Assembly: GCA_902786265.1 (NCBI GenBank)
Contig: CADACE010000008.1
Coordinates: forward strand, 1-64,000
Reading direction: 5' to 3'
DNA from: an uncultured Chloroflexota bacterium
GTDB taxonomy: Bacteria > Chloroflexota > Anaerolineae > Anaerolineales > Anaerolineaceae
Length of the DNA: 64,000 nucleotides
Every line of letters starts with the position of its first letter. Position 1 is the first letter of the stretch. Below are positions 11,376-19,962 of this stretch, one piece after another. The notes under the pieces were generated by a model, which saw only the letters and a program-made list of their open reading frames with translations, did not search any database and was not told where the DNA came from. The position numbers were made by a program, and so were the translations under genes.

Positions 11376-12434
11376 ATGCATTACACATTTCCGATTACGA
11401 AAAATGAAAATCCGAAACCGAAACCGGATCCGAAAGATATCGGTTTTGCAAAGTATTATACCGATCATATGTTCTTCATGAACTATGATGAAGGCCAGGG
11501 CTGGCACGACGGACGGATCATTCCCTACGGTCCCCTCACACTGGATCCCGCCGCGACGACCCTGCATTACGCGCAGGAAGCCTTCGAAGGCCTTAAAGCT
11601 TATAAGAATCCGGAAGGAAAGGTAAACCTCTTCCGCCCCGATATGAACGCAGCCCGCATGCGCCGCACCTGTGAACGCATGTGCATTCCGGAAATCGATG
11701 AAGATCTCTTCGTTTCGGCTGTGGAAGAACTGGTGAAACTGGATGCTGACTGGATCCCGGATCTGCCCGGTACCTCTCTCTATATCCGCCCGTTCATCAT
11801 CTCCCCGGAACTGAATCTTGCTCCGGTAGCCCCCAAGAGCTTCTGGTTCATCATTATCCTGGCTCCGGTAACACCGTATCATTCCAAAGTCAGCCACATT
11901 CTGGTCGAAGATGAATACATTCGCGCCGCTGTCGGCGGCACCGGTTTCGCCAAGTGCGGCGGCAACTATGCCGGCGCGATGCGTGCAAATGTAAAGGCAG
12001 CAAAATATAACTGTGACGACGTGCTCTGGCTGGATGCAAAGGAACACAAATACATCGAGGAAGTCGGTACTTCCAATGCCTTCTTTGTGATCGATGGCAA
12101 GGTCGTGACATCTCCGCTGACCGGTTCCATTCTTCCGGGCGTCACACGCGACAGCGTCATTCAGATGCTGGAAAAATGGGGCGTTGAAGTTGACCAGCGC
12201 CGCTTACCGATCGATGAAGCGATCGAAGCCGCAAAGAGCGGTCGGATGACCGAAGCCTGGGCTTCCGGTACTGCCTGTGTGATCGCTCCTATGGGATTGC
12301 TGAACTATAAAGGCGAAGATTATCCTATCAACGGCGAACAGGTAGGACCTCTCAGCAAACGGCTGTATGATACGCTCTACGGTATGCAGACAGGTACTGT
12401 CGCTGACGATATGGGCTGGGTCGTTACTTTATAG
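11376..12434 (+). CDS. ilvE: Branched-chain amino acid aminotransferase (PLP class IV)
   Basis: It performs the final transamination of the three branched-chain keto acids with glutamate. The 352 residues match the longer (eukaryote/Firmicute-like) BCAT type. The early segments HYAQEAFEGLKAYKN and RPDMNAARM are present, the PLP lysine region is around KCGGNYAGAMRAN (about residue 193), and EVGTSNAFFVIDGKVVT and LTGSILPGVTRDSV are intact. A GAAGAGGA ribosome site precedes the start. It closes the ilv-leu operon and is followed within 40 bases by a strong terminator. Confidence 0.94.
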   Translation: MHYTFPITKNENPKPKPDPKDIGFAKYYTDHMFFMNYDEGQGWHDGRIIPYGPLTLDPAATTLHYAQEAFEGLKAYKNPEGKVNLFRPDMNAARMRRTCERMCIPEIDEDLFVSAVEELVKLDADWIPDLPGTSLYIRPFIISPELNLAPVAPKSFWFIIILAPVTPYHSKVSHILVEDEYIRAAVGGTGFAKCGGNYAGAMRANVKAAKYNCDDVLWLDAKEHKYIEEVGTSNAFFVIDGKVVTSPLTGSILPGVTRDSVIQMLEKWGVEVDQRRLPIDEAIEAAKSGRMTEAWASGTACVIAPMGLLNYKGEDYPINGEQVGPLSKRLYDTLYGMQTGTVADDMGWVVTL

Positions 12435-12469
12435 AGAATTGCTATACAGCGAATAATTATAAATATCAA

Positions 12470-12500
12470 ACAGGGGTACAATAAGTGCCCCTGTTTTTTT
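12470..12500 (+). terminator. Intrinsic terminator of the ilv-leu operon
   Basis: ACAGGGGTAC pairs with GTGCCCCTGT around an AATAA loop (one mismatch near the loop) and runs into TTTTTTT. It lies 36 bases after the ilvE stop. Confidence 0.9.
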
Positions 12501-12606
12501 ATCTTGTTTATCAGGATCATCTTCCCGGCATCACGAGTCTGACCCGGAAAAGAATTATATGGGCTCAGATATGGTCTGTAAAAAAATAAAGGACGTAACA
12601 TTTAAA

Positions 12607-12643
12607 CAAAAAAACCGGACTGTATATCAGCCCGGTTTTTTGT
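12607..12643. terminator. Bidirectional terminator between ilvE and the foldase gene
   Basis: AAAAACCGG...CCGGTTTTTT arms with an inner CTG/CAG pairing give T-runs on both strands. The - strand use would terminate the convergent foldase gene ending at 12661. Confidence 0.8.
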
Positions 12644-12660
12644 TTTCAATGATGTATCAC

Positions 12661-14121
12661 TTACCCGACAAAAGCAGGATCGGTAGGTGTTTTGTCAGCG
12701 ATATTTTCGTCCATAGTGATGTCAAGCTGTTCAGCATAGCCATCCAGCCATGCACGATAGGCATCATCCACAGCAGTATCAAATTCACCGCTGGTATAAG
12801 GATGATCTTCGTGAGCGATCACCTGGATCAAATGCCAGCCGAAATCTGTCTGGACAGGATCACTGATGGTTCCGACTTCCTGGCTGAAAGCTGCATCGTT
12901 GAATGCCTGAACCATTTTACCCTGGGTAAACCAGCCGAGATCTCCGCCATTGCTTGCCGTAGAGTCTTTGGAAACTTCAGCAGCAACATCGCCCCATTCT
13001 TCACCGTTATTAATACGTTCCAGTGCAGCAAGAGCTTCTTCTTCCGTGTCAACAAGAATATGACGTGCCCAGACCATATCGGCTGAACGGGAAAGACCGG
13101 ATTTGATCTTTTCTTCAACCTTGTCCTGCAGTAATTCATATTTCATTTCATTCTTGAAGAAATCTTTACTGTAGTAGAAGTTATTGGCAAAATAAACACT
13201 TTCGTACTGCTTGAACATATCCTCTGTATAAACAGTCGGAGTCGGAGCAATTGTCGGTTCATTTGTCGGTTCCAGTGCTTCACTGACCATCTCAGCTGTT
13301 TCAGCTGCGAGATCTTCTGCTTCGGCGGCAGCTTCTTCCACTGTTTCTTCTGCAGTTTCGGCAGCTTCTGCCACTGTTTCTTCTGCGGTTTCAGCAACTT
13401 CTTCAACAACTTCTTCTGCGGTTTCAGCAACATCTTCGGCAGTTTCTTCAACAGCCTGTTCGGTTGTTTCTTCGACGGCTGTTTCGGTTTCTTCTTCAGC
13501 AGGAATTTCAGTCGGAAGCGGTGTTTCTGTGTAGCGCAGGATCGCGAGCTGTTCATCCGTTACTGTCGGAGTAGCTTCAAACGGTTCATCGGTAGGAGAA
13601 GCTGTGGGAGTACCGTCAGGATAATAACCAAACATACTCTTGTAGTAAGCTTCGACTTCATCATTGCTGACGGTGATACCTTCTTTAGCTGCGCCATAAG
13701 CCAGGACACGCTGGTCGACCATGTTGGAGAGGACCTGCTGGCCAAGCAATCCTTTATAGGCGTCGGACATCTGCATAGCATAGCTTTCGCGGGTGCTTTC
13801 ATCCATTTCCATTCCGAACATGGAATAGAGCTGCGCCATGTATTGATAATTGCTGTTCATATTGGAACGCTGCATTCTCACTTTAGACTGAAAATCTTCC
13901 AAAGTGATTTTTTCGTCGCCGACTTTTGCGACTACCTTCCGGGAAGGTTTTGTAATAATCCCAACAATCAACCCGACGATAACTAATAATACTACAAGCC
14001 CAACCCCAATCATACCGCCAAGACGAAGAATTCTTGTCTGTTTTTCTTCCTGTTCGCGGCGTTCGCGGTTGGTTTTGTTGTTCTCGCGGGGATTAAGAAT
14101 TTCTTTATTATCATTAGCCAT
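12661..14121 (-). CDS. Membrane-anchored parvulin-type peptidyl-prolyl isomerase (foldase)
   Basis: A chaperone and isomerase for exported proteins, related in layout to PrsA/SurA. The 486 residues comprise a charged cytoplasmic head, one membrane anchor (about 33-57), a SurA-N-like helical part with a TPTA-type linker, and a long Glu/Ala/Thr-rich segment (about 207-290) with repeated 'AETAEE' units. A second TPTP linker and a parvulin domain follow (about 350-435; WARHILVDTEEEA, GGDLGWFTQGKMV, GWHLIQV). The anchor is an uncleaved helix, not a lipobox. It begins about 17 bases after the rpsR terminator. The repeat is much longer than usual for the family. Confidence 0.85.
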   Translation of the reverse strand: MANDNKEILNPRENNKTNRERREQEEKQTRILRLGGMIGVGLVVLLVIVGLIVGIITKPSRKVVAKVGDEKITLEDFQSKVRMQRSNMNSNYQYMAQLYSMFGMEMDESTRESYAMQMSDAYKGLLGQQVLSNMVDQRVLAYGAAKEGITVSNDEVEAYYKSMFGYYPDGTPTASPTDEPFEATPTVTDEQLAILRYTETPLPTEIPAEEETETAVEETTEQAVEETAEDVAETAEEVVEEVAETAEETVAEAAETAEETVEEAAAEAEDLAAETAEMVSEALEPTNEPTIAPTPTVYTEDMFKQYESVYFANNFYYSKDFFKNEMKYELLQDKVEEKIKSGLSRSADMVWARHILVDTEEEALAALERINNGEEWGDVAAEVSKDSTASNGGDLGWFTQGKMVQAFNDAAFSQEVGTISDPVQTDFGWHLIQVIAHEDHPYTSGEFDTAVDDAYRAWLDGYAEQLDITMDENIADKTPTDPAFVG

Positions 14122-14138
14122 AAAATAATACTTCCTTC

Positions 14139-14168
14139 AAAAAAGGGCATAGAGTCACCTCCATGCCC
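14139..14168 (-). terminator. Terminator after rpsR
   Basis: Read on the - strand, GGGCATGGAG and CTCTATGCCC form a 10-bp stem (one G-T) around GTGA, a GNRA-type tetraloop, followed by TTTTTT. It separates rpsF-rpsR from the downstream foldase, which then probably depends on read-through or a start site inside this short gap. Confidence 0.9.
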
Positions 14169-14192
14169 TGAATGACTTATTTGCTTTTGATA

Positions 14193-14480
14193 TTAACGAA
14201 CGACATCCTGGTAAGGTTCAGAGGTGAACGGCAGCAGAGCGATCTGGCGTGCGCGCTTCACAGCATAAGCAACTGCTCTCTGATGTTTTGCACAGGTACC
14301 GGTCTGGCGGCGCGGGCGGATTTTACCTTCTTCAGTTACGAAGCGGCGCAGAAGATCGGTGTTTTTATAATCAATTTTCAAGGTTTTATCTGAACAGAAC
14401 TGGCAAACCTTCGGGCGTGCGACAAAACGACGGGCAGCACCACGATGTTCCTGTTGTTCATTCATCATTTCTTCACTCAT
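14193..14480 (-). CDS. rpsR: 30S ribosomal protein S18
   Basis: This small-subunit protein partners S6 on the platform of the 30S subunit. The 95 residues contain the conserved core ([40 protein letters not shown]). It is of the zinc-binding type, with CQFC and a third cysteine plus His in TCAKH. The start at 14480 is placed by GGAGATACAA; a second ATG at 14465 is possible. Usually ssb lies between rpsF and rpsR and rplI follows; neither is present here. Confidence 0.95.
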   Translation of the reverse strand: MSEEMMNEQQEHRGAARRFVARPKVCQFCSDKTLKIDYKNTDLLRRFVTEEGKIRPRRQTGTCAKHQRAVAYAVKRARQIALLPFTSEPYQDVVR

Positions 14481-14520
14481 TTGTATCTCCTGAACGGATT
14501 TTACCGTTCCACAGAATTAA

Positions 14521-14811
14521 TTAGTCTTCATCAACAGAAGTGATCATTGAACGCATGATGCTTTCAACGTACCGCATGTTCAGGCTCAGGTTCTTCACAG
14601 CAGCGGGTTCCATGTTGGCGGTGATCAGAACATACTGACCTTCACGCTGTTTGCGAATGCGATAAGCCAAACGTTTCTTACCCCAGTTGTCAACACTGAC
14701 AACTTCGCCTTTATCTTCAGCGATCCAGCCTTTAACCTTCTCAACAACGTTGTTCAGGTTTTCTTCATCAAGATCCGGATGAGCAATGAAAATGATTTCG
14801 TATTTGCGCAT
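14521..14811 (-). CDS. rpsF: 30S ribosomal protein S6
   Basis: S6 binds S18 and 16S rRNA. The 96-residue protein carries the expected start (RKYEIIFIAHPDLDEE), the central WGKKRLAYRI segment and the NMRYVESIMRSMI end. It has a clear promoter and a structured leader upstream (see 14824-14918) and precedes rpsR by 40 bases, with no ssb gene between them. The ribosome site is AAAGGAGAT. Confidence 0.96.
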   Translation of the reverse strand: MRKYEIIFIAHPDLDEENLNNVVEKVKGWIAEDKGEVVSVDNWGKKRLAYRIRKQREGQYVLITANMEPAAVKNLSLNMRYVESIMRSMITSVDED

Positions 14812-14823
14812 TGTTTATATCTC

Positions 14824-14864
14824 CTTTCCATGGGATTGTTTCCGTGCGAAACGGAAACGGAAAG
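14824..14864 (-). promoter_or_regulatory. Structured rpsF leader, candidate S6:S18 autoregulatory RNA
   Basis: In the transcript an outer stem CUUUCC/GGAAAG (+ strand 14859-14864 with 14824-14829) encloses a perfect 8-bp inner stem GUUUCCGU/ACGGAAAC with loop UUCGC (14838-14858). An asymmetric 8-nt internal loop AAUCCCAU lies on the 3' side. The outer 3' arm runs straight into the AAGGAG ribosome site, so folding would hide it. Known S6:S18 leaders in many phyla use a CCG-containing stem in exactly this position to repress rpsF. The match here is by placement and fold, not by alignment. Confidence 0.6.
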
Positions 14865-14888
14865 ATTGCTTCTCAGCAAACCTCGTCT

Positions 14889-14918
14889 ATTATATCACTT
14901 TTCCTTAATAATGCTCAA
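14889..14918 (-). promoter_or_regulatory. rpsF promoter
   Basis: On the - strand a TTGAGC -35 (14913-14918) and perfect TATAAT -10 (14889-14894) are separated by 18 bases. They lie between the dgkA stop and the structured rpsF leader. Confidence 0.75.
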
Positions 14919-14920
14919 AT

Positions 14921-15307
14921 TCATGAGAAATTCAGTACAAATAATTGAATGAGTTTCGGAAGGAAAATGATCAGTCCGATCACAACGCTCGCGATGGCTG
15001 TTATCAGGACAGCACCGGCGGCAAGATCTTTAGCAGCTTTCGCCAAAGGTTTTTTATCAAGAGTCACCAGGTCAACCACCCGTTCGACACTGCTGTTTAT
15101 GGTTTCCATTCCCCATACCACGCCTATGGTCAGAACAAGCAGCGCAAATTCTGCCGCGCTGACTTTCAGCAGAAACCCCATGATTAACACGGCAACAGTG
15201 AAAAACATATGGACCCTGGTATTTGGTTCTTTGCGCCAGAGTTCAGAAATTCCTTCAAATGCATATTTGAAAGCTTTCAGCCTTTTTTTTATGAAATCAG
15301 AAATCAA
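14921..15307 (-). CDS. dgkA: Diacylglycerol/undecaprenol kinase family membrane protein
   Basis: This small integral kinase phosphorylates a lipid alcohol (undecaprenol in Gram-positive DgkA relatives) at the membrane. The 128 residues include the family core EFALLVLTIGVVWGMETINSSVERVVDL with the conserved Glu/Asn pair, and three membrane helices, slightly longer than the usual 120. The start is TTG at 15307, inside the end of ybeY (11-base overlap), with GGGAGAAG as ribosome site. It is the last gene of the pgpH-ybeY-dgkA set. Confidence 0.88.
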   Translation of the reverse strand: MISDFIKKRLKAFKYAFEGISELWRKEPNTRVHMFFTVAVLIMGFLLKVSAAEFALLVLTIGVVWGMETINSSVERVVDLVTLDKKPLAKAAKDLAAGAVLITAIASVVIGLIIFLPKLIQLFVLNFS

Positions 15308-15773
15308 AATCTTCTCCCGGCCTGCGCTTTAATGTTATACCGCATTTATCCAGATACATGTTTTGATATTTCCACATCTCCGCATGCTGTTCTTCATCCA
15401 TATGATCGTAGCCCAAAAGGTGCAGAAGACCGTGAATTTCAAGCAGCGCGATTTCGTTTTTGACCGAATGACCGGATTGTTCAGCCTGCCTTTTGGCTTG
15501 TTCCAGACAAACCACGATATCCCCAAGATATTCCCTGCCGGTTTCCGGATCAATTTCTCCGTCAGATTCAAAAGATAACACGTCAGTTACGGAATCAGTA
15601 TCCCGATAAGTCTTGTTCAGCTCCCGAATTGAATCTTCCGTTACAAAAGTCAGCGTAAAATCAGGTTCTTCTTCGTAATAATCACTCAGAATTGTTTTGG
15701 CGATCTCTTCAAGCTGTTCTGATGATATGAATTCCGATTCGTTGATTTCATCTGTATTTAAAAACATAATCAT
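15297..15773 (-). CDS. ybeY: Endoribonuclease YbeY (rRNA maturation factor)
   Basis: This zinc-dependent single-strand endoribonuclease is involved in 16S rRNA 3' maturation and ribosome quality control. The 158 residues carry the catalytic HGLLHLLGYDH metal motif (three histidines) near residue 120, and the SVTDVLSFESDGE segment of the family. The start overlaps the pgpH stop (ATGA), and dgkA starts within its end, so the three are coupled. Confidence 0.94.
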   Translation of the reverse strand: MIMFLNTDEINESEFISSEQLEEIAKTILSDYYEEEPDFTLTFVTEDSIRELNKTYRDTDSVTDVLSFESDGEIDPETGREYLGDIVVCLEQAKRQAEQSGHSVKNEIALLEIHGLLHLLGYDHMDEEQHAEMWKYQNMYLDKCGITLKRRPGEDFDF

Positions 15774-17881
15774 TCACCATCTTTTTTGTTGTTTTCGGTT
15801 TTCTGTTCGTTTTCTTCTGTCTTCTTTTTCTGACCCGGATACAAAACTCTCGGATGATACATATTCTGCAGCACTCTTTCAAAAGACTGTCTTGCGACCG
15901 TCAGATCCCGGAACGTCAATGGTGTATTATCCATTTGTCCCGAACTTGAATACAGGTTGAACATGCTTCTGACCAGTTCCGAAATTTCTTCTTTGGTAGT
16001 CGGATGCTCGGCACGTGCTCTGGCTTCAACAGAATCAGCAAGCATAACAAGTGCCGTTTCCTTAGAATCAGGGATCGGACCCGGATATGTGAAATCCGCC
16101 GGATCAACATTTTCAGCCCCGTTTTGTTCAACAGCCTGACCATATTGATATCGTGTCATATTCGTGCCATGATGCTGCAGAATAAAATCAATAATCCGTT
16201 TGGGCATATGGTATTGATGGGCAAGCTCGACGCCATCGGTAACATGTTTCATGATCGTCGCCGCGCTTTCCTGCGGGGTCAGATCCGCGTGAAGGTTCAA
16301 AACGCCTGACACCTGGTTTTCAACAAAAAACAGTGGATTCAGTGATTTGCCTACATCATGATACATGGCTCCGGTTCGTGTAAGAAGTGAATCCGCGCCG
16401 ATATCACGGGCTGCCTGTTCCGCAAGGTTTGCTACCTGCAGACAATGCTGGTATGTTCCCGGAGCGTGCTGAAGCATGTACTGAAGCAACGGAGAATCCG
16501 GACGGATCAACTCCATCAATTGTGTCGGCGTTATGATCCCGAGCCATCCCGCAATAATATAATGGGATAAGAGCGAAAGCGTCGCTGAACCGATGCTCCC
16601 GAGCAAAACAGCTCCGGAAATGGAAAGCAGCCCTGTTGTATCCGGGACAATAGACGCGTTCATAAACTGGTAGGATATTACAATAGGAATACATACCACG
16701 CCGGATATGATGCCGGTCTTCAAAAAGTTTCCGATGCTTCTCTGTTTTCCAAGGATAATGACGGCAGTAAGGGAATTGATCAGGTAATAAATGCAAAAAA
16801 CAATTGCGTTTGAAAAATCATAAGGGATCAGTATAGCAAGCATGAGAGAAATCATGCCTGCGGTTGATGTTCCGTATAAAGCAGCTATTGTCAATCCAAG
16901 CCCTGCGGCAGGGAAAACATAAGGAATCAATGTATGGTTGGGTGTAATCATTCTGCCCGAAATAAAATATATCAGGAACAGAACTGCCGTTACCAGCCAG
17001 TTTGTGAATCCGTTGATACCGCAGTTTGGTGTCCAATGAAGATAAACAAGAAATGCGGCTGCCAGCCCTGCGATGATACAGAGAACCGAAATATATTTCT
17101 CCGGGTTATTTTGTGATACGACCAGCCCCATCTTGTTCAAAGCTTCATAATTCAAAGTAGTCACGATCTGACCTTTTTGAACTATGGTCTGGTTGATCAC
17201 ATAAGTCCGTTCTCGCGGCTGCACAGCGGCTCTGGCCTCTTCACGGGCTTTTTCTGTCAGCTCTTCACTGTAAAGACTGTTTGCTGTGATAAAACGGCTG
17301 ACCATTGTATTCACCAGGTTTGCAACAGATTGACTGATGTAATAATTGATCATGGCAGGAATGTTTTGTATCTCGCTGATCACCTGCGTTTCACGTATCG
17401 AGTTCCGCATTACATTTTCCAGAATGCTGATGCTTTCTTCCTGCAAAACAGCCCAGTCTTCAGCGCTCAGATCTAAAAGCTGTTCGATGGTGCTTTCATC
17501 GAGATCTACCACGGAGATATCGTTAATATCTTCGATCTTCTGTTTTCTGCTCGAATACTCATCATTTCTGACGACATTAATAAATTGAAATGTATAACGC
17601 AGGTTTTGCACCTGCGTTCTGGAAATGGATGGATCAACCGGCAAATAAATATTATTGATATTATCGGCAGCGTCCTGTCTTGCTTCTTCCGTGAGGATAT
17701 CACTGACATAGGTAATGGTTTTGGGCGCGGTTATGTCCGTTGTTGCCACATCACCGATTTTCAAGCCAAAACTTGTACGCCTCAATGATATTTGTGTGAT
17801 GAGCAAAAGGAATACGACCACACAAACAACAATGAATAATAAAATATTCGATTTATTCGGTTTACCCTTACTTGTATCCAT
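15770..17881 (-). CDS. pgpH: 7TM-HD family phosphohydrolase (PgpH-type cyclic di-AMP phosphodiesterase)
   Basis: The 703-residue membrane protein has an N-terminal helix, a large extracytoplasmic 7TMR-HDED domain (about residues 45-270), seven closely spaced membrane helices (about 275-460) and a cytoplasmic HD domain (HAPGTYQHCL, AMYHDVGK near residue 510, LQHHGT). Relatives such as Listeria PgpH degrade cyclic di-AMP, with the HD metals as catalytic centre. It lies next to ybeY as in Firmicutes, but no phoH is seen upstream; yqeY takes that place. Confidence 0.9.
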   Translation of the reverse strand: MDTSKGKPNKSNILLFIVVCVVVFLLLITQISLRRTSFGLKIGDVATTDITAPKTITYVSDILTEEARQDAADNINNIYLPVDPSISRTQVQNLRYTFQFINVVRNDEYSSRKQKIEDINDISVVDLDESTIEQLLDLSAEDWAVLQEESISILENVMRNSIRETQVISEIQNIPAMINYYISQSVANLVNTMVSRFITANSLYSEELTEKAREEARAAVQPRERTYVINQTIVQKGQIVTTLNYEALNKMGLVVSQNNPEKYISVLCIIAGLAAAFLVYLHWTPNCGINGFTNWLVTAVLFLIYFISGRMITPNHTLIPYVFPAAGLGLTIAALYGTSTAGMISLMLAILIPYDFSNAIVFCIYYLINSLTAVIILGKQRSIGNFLKTGIISGVVCIPIVISYQFMNASIVPDTTGLLSISGAVLLGSIGSATLSLLSHYIIAGWLGIITPTQLMELIRPDSPLLQYMLQHAPGTYQHCLQVANLAEQAARDIGADSLLTRTGAMYHDVGKSLNPLFFVENQVSGVLNLHADLTPQESAATIMKHVTDGVELAHQYHMPKRIIDFILQHHGTNMTRYQYGQAVEQNGAENVDPADFTYPGPIPDSKETALVMLADSVEARARAEHPTTKEEISELVRSMFNLYSSSGQMDNTPLTFRDLTVARQSFERVLQNMYHPRVLYPGQKKKTEENEQKTENNKKDGE

Positions 17882-17887
17882 TTTTAT

Positions 17888-18331
17888 TTATGAAAGAAGC
17901 TGCTTAACTGTTTTGCTGATCATATCGTTAGGTGCCAGGCCCTTAACTTTCGGCATTACAGCTTTCATTACCTTTCCCATATCCGCAGGGGTTGATGCAC
18001 CGATTTCGGCAATAACAGACTGAACGATCGCCTTCAATTCATCTTCTGACATTTGTTTGGGAAGGAAAGGTTCGATCAATTCGATATCTTTTTTCGCTTC
18101 AGCAGCGGCTTCCTCCCGGCCGCCTTTCTCCGCTTCAGAAAGAGATTCCTTTCTGATTTTCAGTTCCTTTTGCAAAATCCCGGTGACTTCGCTGTCATCC
18201 AATTCTTTTCCGGTTGTTTTCTCGGCAAATTTTACGGAGGATAAAATCATACGGTAAACACGTTTGCCATCCTCATCGTGATTTTTCATTGCTTCTTTTA
18301 ATTTTTCATTGATATTATCTTTAATTGACAT
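17888..18331 (-). CDS. yqeY: GatB/YqeY domain protein
   Basis: This 147-residue protein belongs to the YqeY family, related to the tail domain of GatB that binds tRNA in transamidation; its own role is uncertain. Family segments are RMILSSVKFAEKTTGKELDD and the C-terminal GKVMKAVMPKVKGLAPNDMI. I placed the start at ATG 18331 because of the excellent CAGGAGGGAG site; a longer frame to 18379 has no such support. It is followed by pgpH after 6 bases. Confidence 0.9.
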   Translation of the reverse strand: MSIKDNINEKLKEAMKNHDEDGKRVYRMILSSVKFAEKTTGKELDDSEVTGILQKELKIRKESLSEAEKGGREEAAAEAKKDIELIEPFLPKQMSEDELKAIVQSVIAEIGASTPADMGKVMKAVMPKVKGLAPNDMISKTVKQLLS

Positions 18332-18356
18332 AACTCCCTCCTGAAAACCGGTTCGT

Positions 18357-18902
18357 TTATTCGATGAACAACCGGTCATAAATACTTTCCAGTAATTTTT
18401 CCCCGATACCGGGAATTTCCAATATTTCTTCGATCCTTTTAAATCCGCATTTTTTCTCTCTAAGCTCTATTATATCATCAGCCCGCTTTTCGCCAATACC
18501 CGGAAGCGACATTAATTCATTTCTGTCCGCAGTATTCAGGTTTATCTTTGTCCCCTCCTGTACAGAACTGGTAAGTGTAGGCTGAAACAAACCAAGTGTG
18601 GGAATAATAATTGTCTCACCGTCATTTACCCGTTTTGACAGGTTGGAAAACTCACTGTCAGCATTTTCAGCCAATCCTCCCGCTAATTCTACAACGTCAG
18701 AAACCCTGATATTACCTTTATATTCATAAGTGCCGGGGTTTTTAACGGCACCGTAAACACCGACCTGTCGGTATGATTCGTCACCGGCATTCCTGACAGT
18801 GACCGGAGTTGGATTCGTTGGATTCATGATCAGCAGGACCAAACCAAAAACTATGACCACGACCAAAGAGAAGATAATTACCCTCCATATCCAATCCATC
18901 AT
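18357..18902 (-). CDS. comEA: ComEA-family DNA-binding protein
   Basis: ComEA is the membrane-anchored double-strand DNA receptor for natural transformation. The 181 residues have an N-terminal anchor (about 5-26), an SLBB domain (VGVYGAVKNPGTYEY), a linker, and a C-terminal helix-hairpin-helix pair (LNTADRNELMSLPGIGEKRA; RIEEILEIPGIGEKLL). No comEC is seen in the window, so competence cannot be concluded. It lies between DUF1385 and yqeY in the same operon. Confidence 0.88.
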   Translation of the reverse strand: MMDWIWRVIIFSLVVVIVFGLVLLIMNPTNPTPVTVRNAGDESYRQVGVYGAVKNPGTYEYKGNIRVSDVVELAGGLAENADSEFSNLSKRVNDGETIIIPTLGLFQPTLTSSVQEGTKINLNTADRNELMSLPGIGEKRADDIIELREKKCGFKRIEEILEIPGIGEKLLESIYDRLFIE

Positions 18903-18915
18903 TTCCGAATTTTAT

Positions 18916-19836
18916 TTATGCGGCGCTTTCAGCTTCTTTCATAACCGGAACTACCCGCTCTTCCTCAAGTGCAAGCATCGTTTCAAATGAAGAAATAGCA
19001 ACTTCCAGCATTGAATCATCAGGTTCTGCAGTAGTAATATTCTGAACAAGCAGGTTCGGTTTTGCGAGAATTCTGACGACCGGATTGTCCAGATGCCTTG
19101 CTGTGAAGAAAATAAATTCATATGAGACACCTGCAATAACAGGAATCAGCAGCAAGCGGCTCAACAGTCTGGATGCCATTGTCTTTGTGAGTGGTCCGAT
19201 CAGGATGAAAAGCAGCACGGAAATAATCACTACTGTTACCATAAAGGCGGTTCCGCAGCGGGGATGCTGGCGGGATTGTTTTCTTGCGTTTTCCACAGTC
19301 ATCTCAAGACCGGCTTCATAACAGTTGATGGTTTTGTGCTCCGCACCATGATAACGGAAAACCCGCTTGATATCTTCCATCTGGGAAACAGCGATCATAT
19401 AAATCAAAACAACCGCAAGACGGAAAACTCCTTCTAACGCGTTGGAAACCCACATAGAGGCATGCAGATGATCCTCCACCAGTTTCCCGATCCAGGCCGG
19501 TCCGACAAAAAACAATAATGCCGCGAGACCAAAAGCGACCAGCATCGTCATAACCATTTCAACAGGTGTGATTTTTTCATCTTCCCCGGTCTGCATATTC
19601 GCTGAAATCGAAAGATATTTCATTCCCAATCCGAGAGAATCCCATAAAGAAACCAGACCGCGAAGCAGAGGAATTTTCGTGATTTTGGATTTATAGATAC
19701 CTTTTAACTCCTCTGTAACTGTTTCAATACTTCCGTCCGGTTTTCGGAAGGAAGCTGCGAGATATTTCTTACCCCGCATTAATACACCTTCAATCAAAGC
19801 TTGTCCGCCGTAAGACGGTAAACATTTTTCAGCCAT
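18916..19836 (-). CDS. DUF1385 membrane protein (YqhQ-like)
   Basis: The protein opens with the family signature YGGQALIEGVLMRG and continues with a conserved RHPRCGTAFM segment and at least four membrane helices. It also contains the FRYHGAEHKTINCYEAG histidine-rich block. YqhQ-like proteins are widespread in Gram-positive lineages, but their reaction is unknown. I chose ATG 19836 (306 residues), with GGGAGT about 9 bases upstream, over an in-frame ATG at 19860. It appears to lead the - strand operon that runs through dgkA. Confidence 0.85.
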   Translation of the reverse strand: MAEKCLPSYGGQALIEGVLMRGKKYLAASFRKPDGSIETVTEELKGIYKSKITKIPLLRGLVSLWDSLGLGMKYLSISANMQTGEDEKITPVEMVMTMLVAFGLAALLFFVGPAWIGKLVEDHLHASMWVSNALEGVFRLAVVLIYMIAVSQMEDIKRVFRYHGAEHKTINCYEAGLEMTVENARKQSRQHPRCGTAFMVTVVIISVLLFILIGPLTKTMASRLLSRLLLIPVIAGVSYEFIFFTARHLDNPVVRILAKPNLLVQNITTAEPDDSMLEVAISSFETMLALEEERVVPVMKEAESAA

Positions 19837-19913
19837 AATCAATTTAACTCCCACTACCATTATATTCTAAAATCAGCATTTCAATATAAATATCGAATGA
19901 AATTTACAAAAAA

Positions 19914-19942
19914 TTAATATGAGTCTGTTTTTCATGTATAAT
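19914..19942 (+). promoter_or_regulatory. Promoter for the polytopic membrane protein
   Basis: TTAATA (19914-19919) and TATAAT (19937-19942) are spaced by 17 bases, in the divergent gap, 20 bases before the ATG at 19963. Confidence 0.5.
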
Positions 19943-19962
19943 CAAAATGCCGAGGCAGAAAA

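Noticed and set aside
12559..13086. 175-residue + frame opposite the foldase gene
   Set aside because: It lies antisense to a well-supported gene and shows no family or ribosome site.
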